Made by a program: the position numbers and the translations under genes | Assembly (NCBI GenBank): GCA_001603685.1 | Contig: LUZO01000031.1 | Coordinates: forward strand, 1-6,251 | From: Bacteroidales bacterium Bact_23 | GTDB taxonomy: Bacteria; Bacteroidota; Bacteroidia; Bacteroidales; Lentimicrobiaceae | DNA: 6,251 nt | Reading direction: 5' to 3' | Shown here: in pieces, positions 5,867 through 6,251 of the stretch | Layout: the number at the start of each line of letters is the position of its first letter | Position numbering within the stretch: position 1 is the stretch's first letter | The notes under the pieces: model-generated | Database searches by the model: none | What the model was told of the DNA's origin: nothing | What the model saw: the letters and a program-made list of their open reading frames with translations, nothing else

Positions 5867-5894
5867 AACCGGCGGATTTGGCTATCCGTCGGTT
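5867..5894. repeat. 11-bp inverted repeat, hairpin without T-run
   Basis: AACCGGCGGAT (5867-5877) and ATCCGTCGGTT (5884-5894) pair around a six-base loop. The one imperfect position is G-U in plus-strand RNA but A-C in minus-strand RNA. The flanking genes are both on the minus strand, where it lies 34 bases after the stop of the 104-residue gene. No T-run follows in either direction, so it is not a standard intrinsic terminator; it may protect a 3' end or aid factor-dependent termination. Confidence 0.5.
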
Positions 5895-5928
5895 TCAGCC
5901 ATCAAATTTAACAATTAAATGTCACAAA

Positions 5929-6243
5929 TTACCGGCATTGCGGGGCAAATTCGCGCAATAGGCTTTCTATAGTCAGGGCTGAGGAGGACGAGAATCCTTT
6001 CCCAAGGATTTTCCGGTTTGCATGCGATTCTATCAGGATATTAGCACCTGCCGAATTAAAACTCAAAGCGATATTTGTAATATTTGGAATCGGTATCGAG
6101 ATGGTGCTGACTTTTGAAAATAAATTTTTTCTTTTTTGTAATGTGACAAAAGTATTATCAATTTCAATGGTTTCAGGGTGCAGTAAACTACCTCCATTAA
6201 TCACCCGCGATCTGAACTTTATATAATTAAACGGCCTGGACAT
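5929..6243 (-). CDS. Small protein of unknown function, possible PH-like domain
   Basis: This 104-residue protein has no signal peptide and no membrane helix. I do not recognise the family with confidence. The pattern of short alternating hydrophobic strands (about 22-30, 32-37, 44-52, 55-62, 66-73 and 76-82) followed by one amphipathic helix (87-100, TIESLLREF) resembles the bacterial PH-like fold, which binds lipids or other proteins; this is inference from pattern only. The opening segment with SRVINGGSLLHPETIEID recalls small Bacteroidota hypothetical proteins. The ATG at 6243 is eight bases from the window edge, so promoter, ribosome binding site and any longer start cannot be judged. 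It precedes the phospholipase D-family gene on the same strand by 133 bp; co-transcription is possible but the hairpin and palindrome between them argue for separate control. Confidence 0.65.
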   Translation of the reverse strand: MSRPFNYIKFRSRVINGGSLLHPETIEIDNTFVTLQKRKNLFSKVSTISIPIPNITNIALSFNSAGANILIESHANRKILGKGFSSSSALTIESLLREFAPQCR

Positions 6244-6251
6244 TGCTGTGC

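Overview
The window looks like ordinary chromosome from a member of the Bacteroidota, probably Bacteroidales-like. Three things point there. Several genes carry the phylum's vegetative -7 box (TAnnTTTG, best example TACTTTTG before the tRNA pair). Most starts lack a Shine-Dalgarno sequence and sit a few bases after that box. The protein families (Hsp20, TerC, flippase-like UPF0104 and an HKD phospholipase/cardiolipin synthase) are common there. No insertion sequence, phage gene, CRISPR array, toxin-antitoxin pair or other mobile signature was seen.

Layout, left to right. Bases 1-203 are non-coding and end in the tRNA promoter. Two + strand tRNA genes follow: tRNA-Pro(CGG) at 204-277 and tRNA-Thr(CGT) at 320-392. 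A terminator-shaped hairpin separates them and its T-run touches the first base of the second tRNA. A second hairpin (396-422) follows and may serve transcripts from both sides. Two minus-strand membrane protein genes come next, a TerC/Alx-type transporter (590-1666) and a flippase-like protein of the MprF/AglD membrane-domain family (1895-2986). They share a near-identical upstream box but are 228 bp apart, so they are probably separate units.

A 264-bp divergent region then leads to a small heat-shock protein on the + strand (3251-3658). It is the only gene here with a strong Shine-Dalgarno. Its upstream region has no vegetative -7 box but has a sigma-54-like -24/-12 element and a dyad about 107-130 bp upstream of the predicted start, the usual place for an enhancer-binding protein. 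The gene ends in a good intrinsic terminator.

An EamA/DMT transporter (3836-4783, +) follows. It converges on, and overlaps by 65 bp, an HKD phospholipase-D/cardiolipin-synthase gene (4719-5795, -). Upstream of that gene are a promoter-like box, a perfect short palindrome and an 11-bp hairpin. The window ends with a 104-residue unknown protein on the minus strand (5929-6243), possibly a PH-like beta domain.

The genes do not form an obvious single pathway. A loose membrane-lipid and stress theme (flippase-like protein, cardiolipin-synthase-like enzyme, metal exporter, small heat-shock protein) is inference only. I found no convincing new biological system. The most testable points are the hsp20 control region, the convergent overlap and the tRNA-hairpin-tRNA arrangement.
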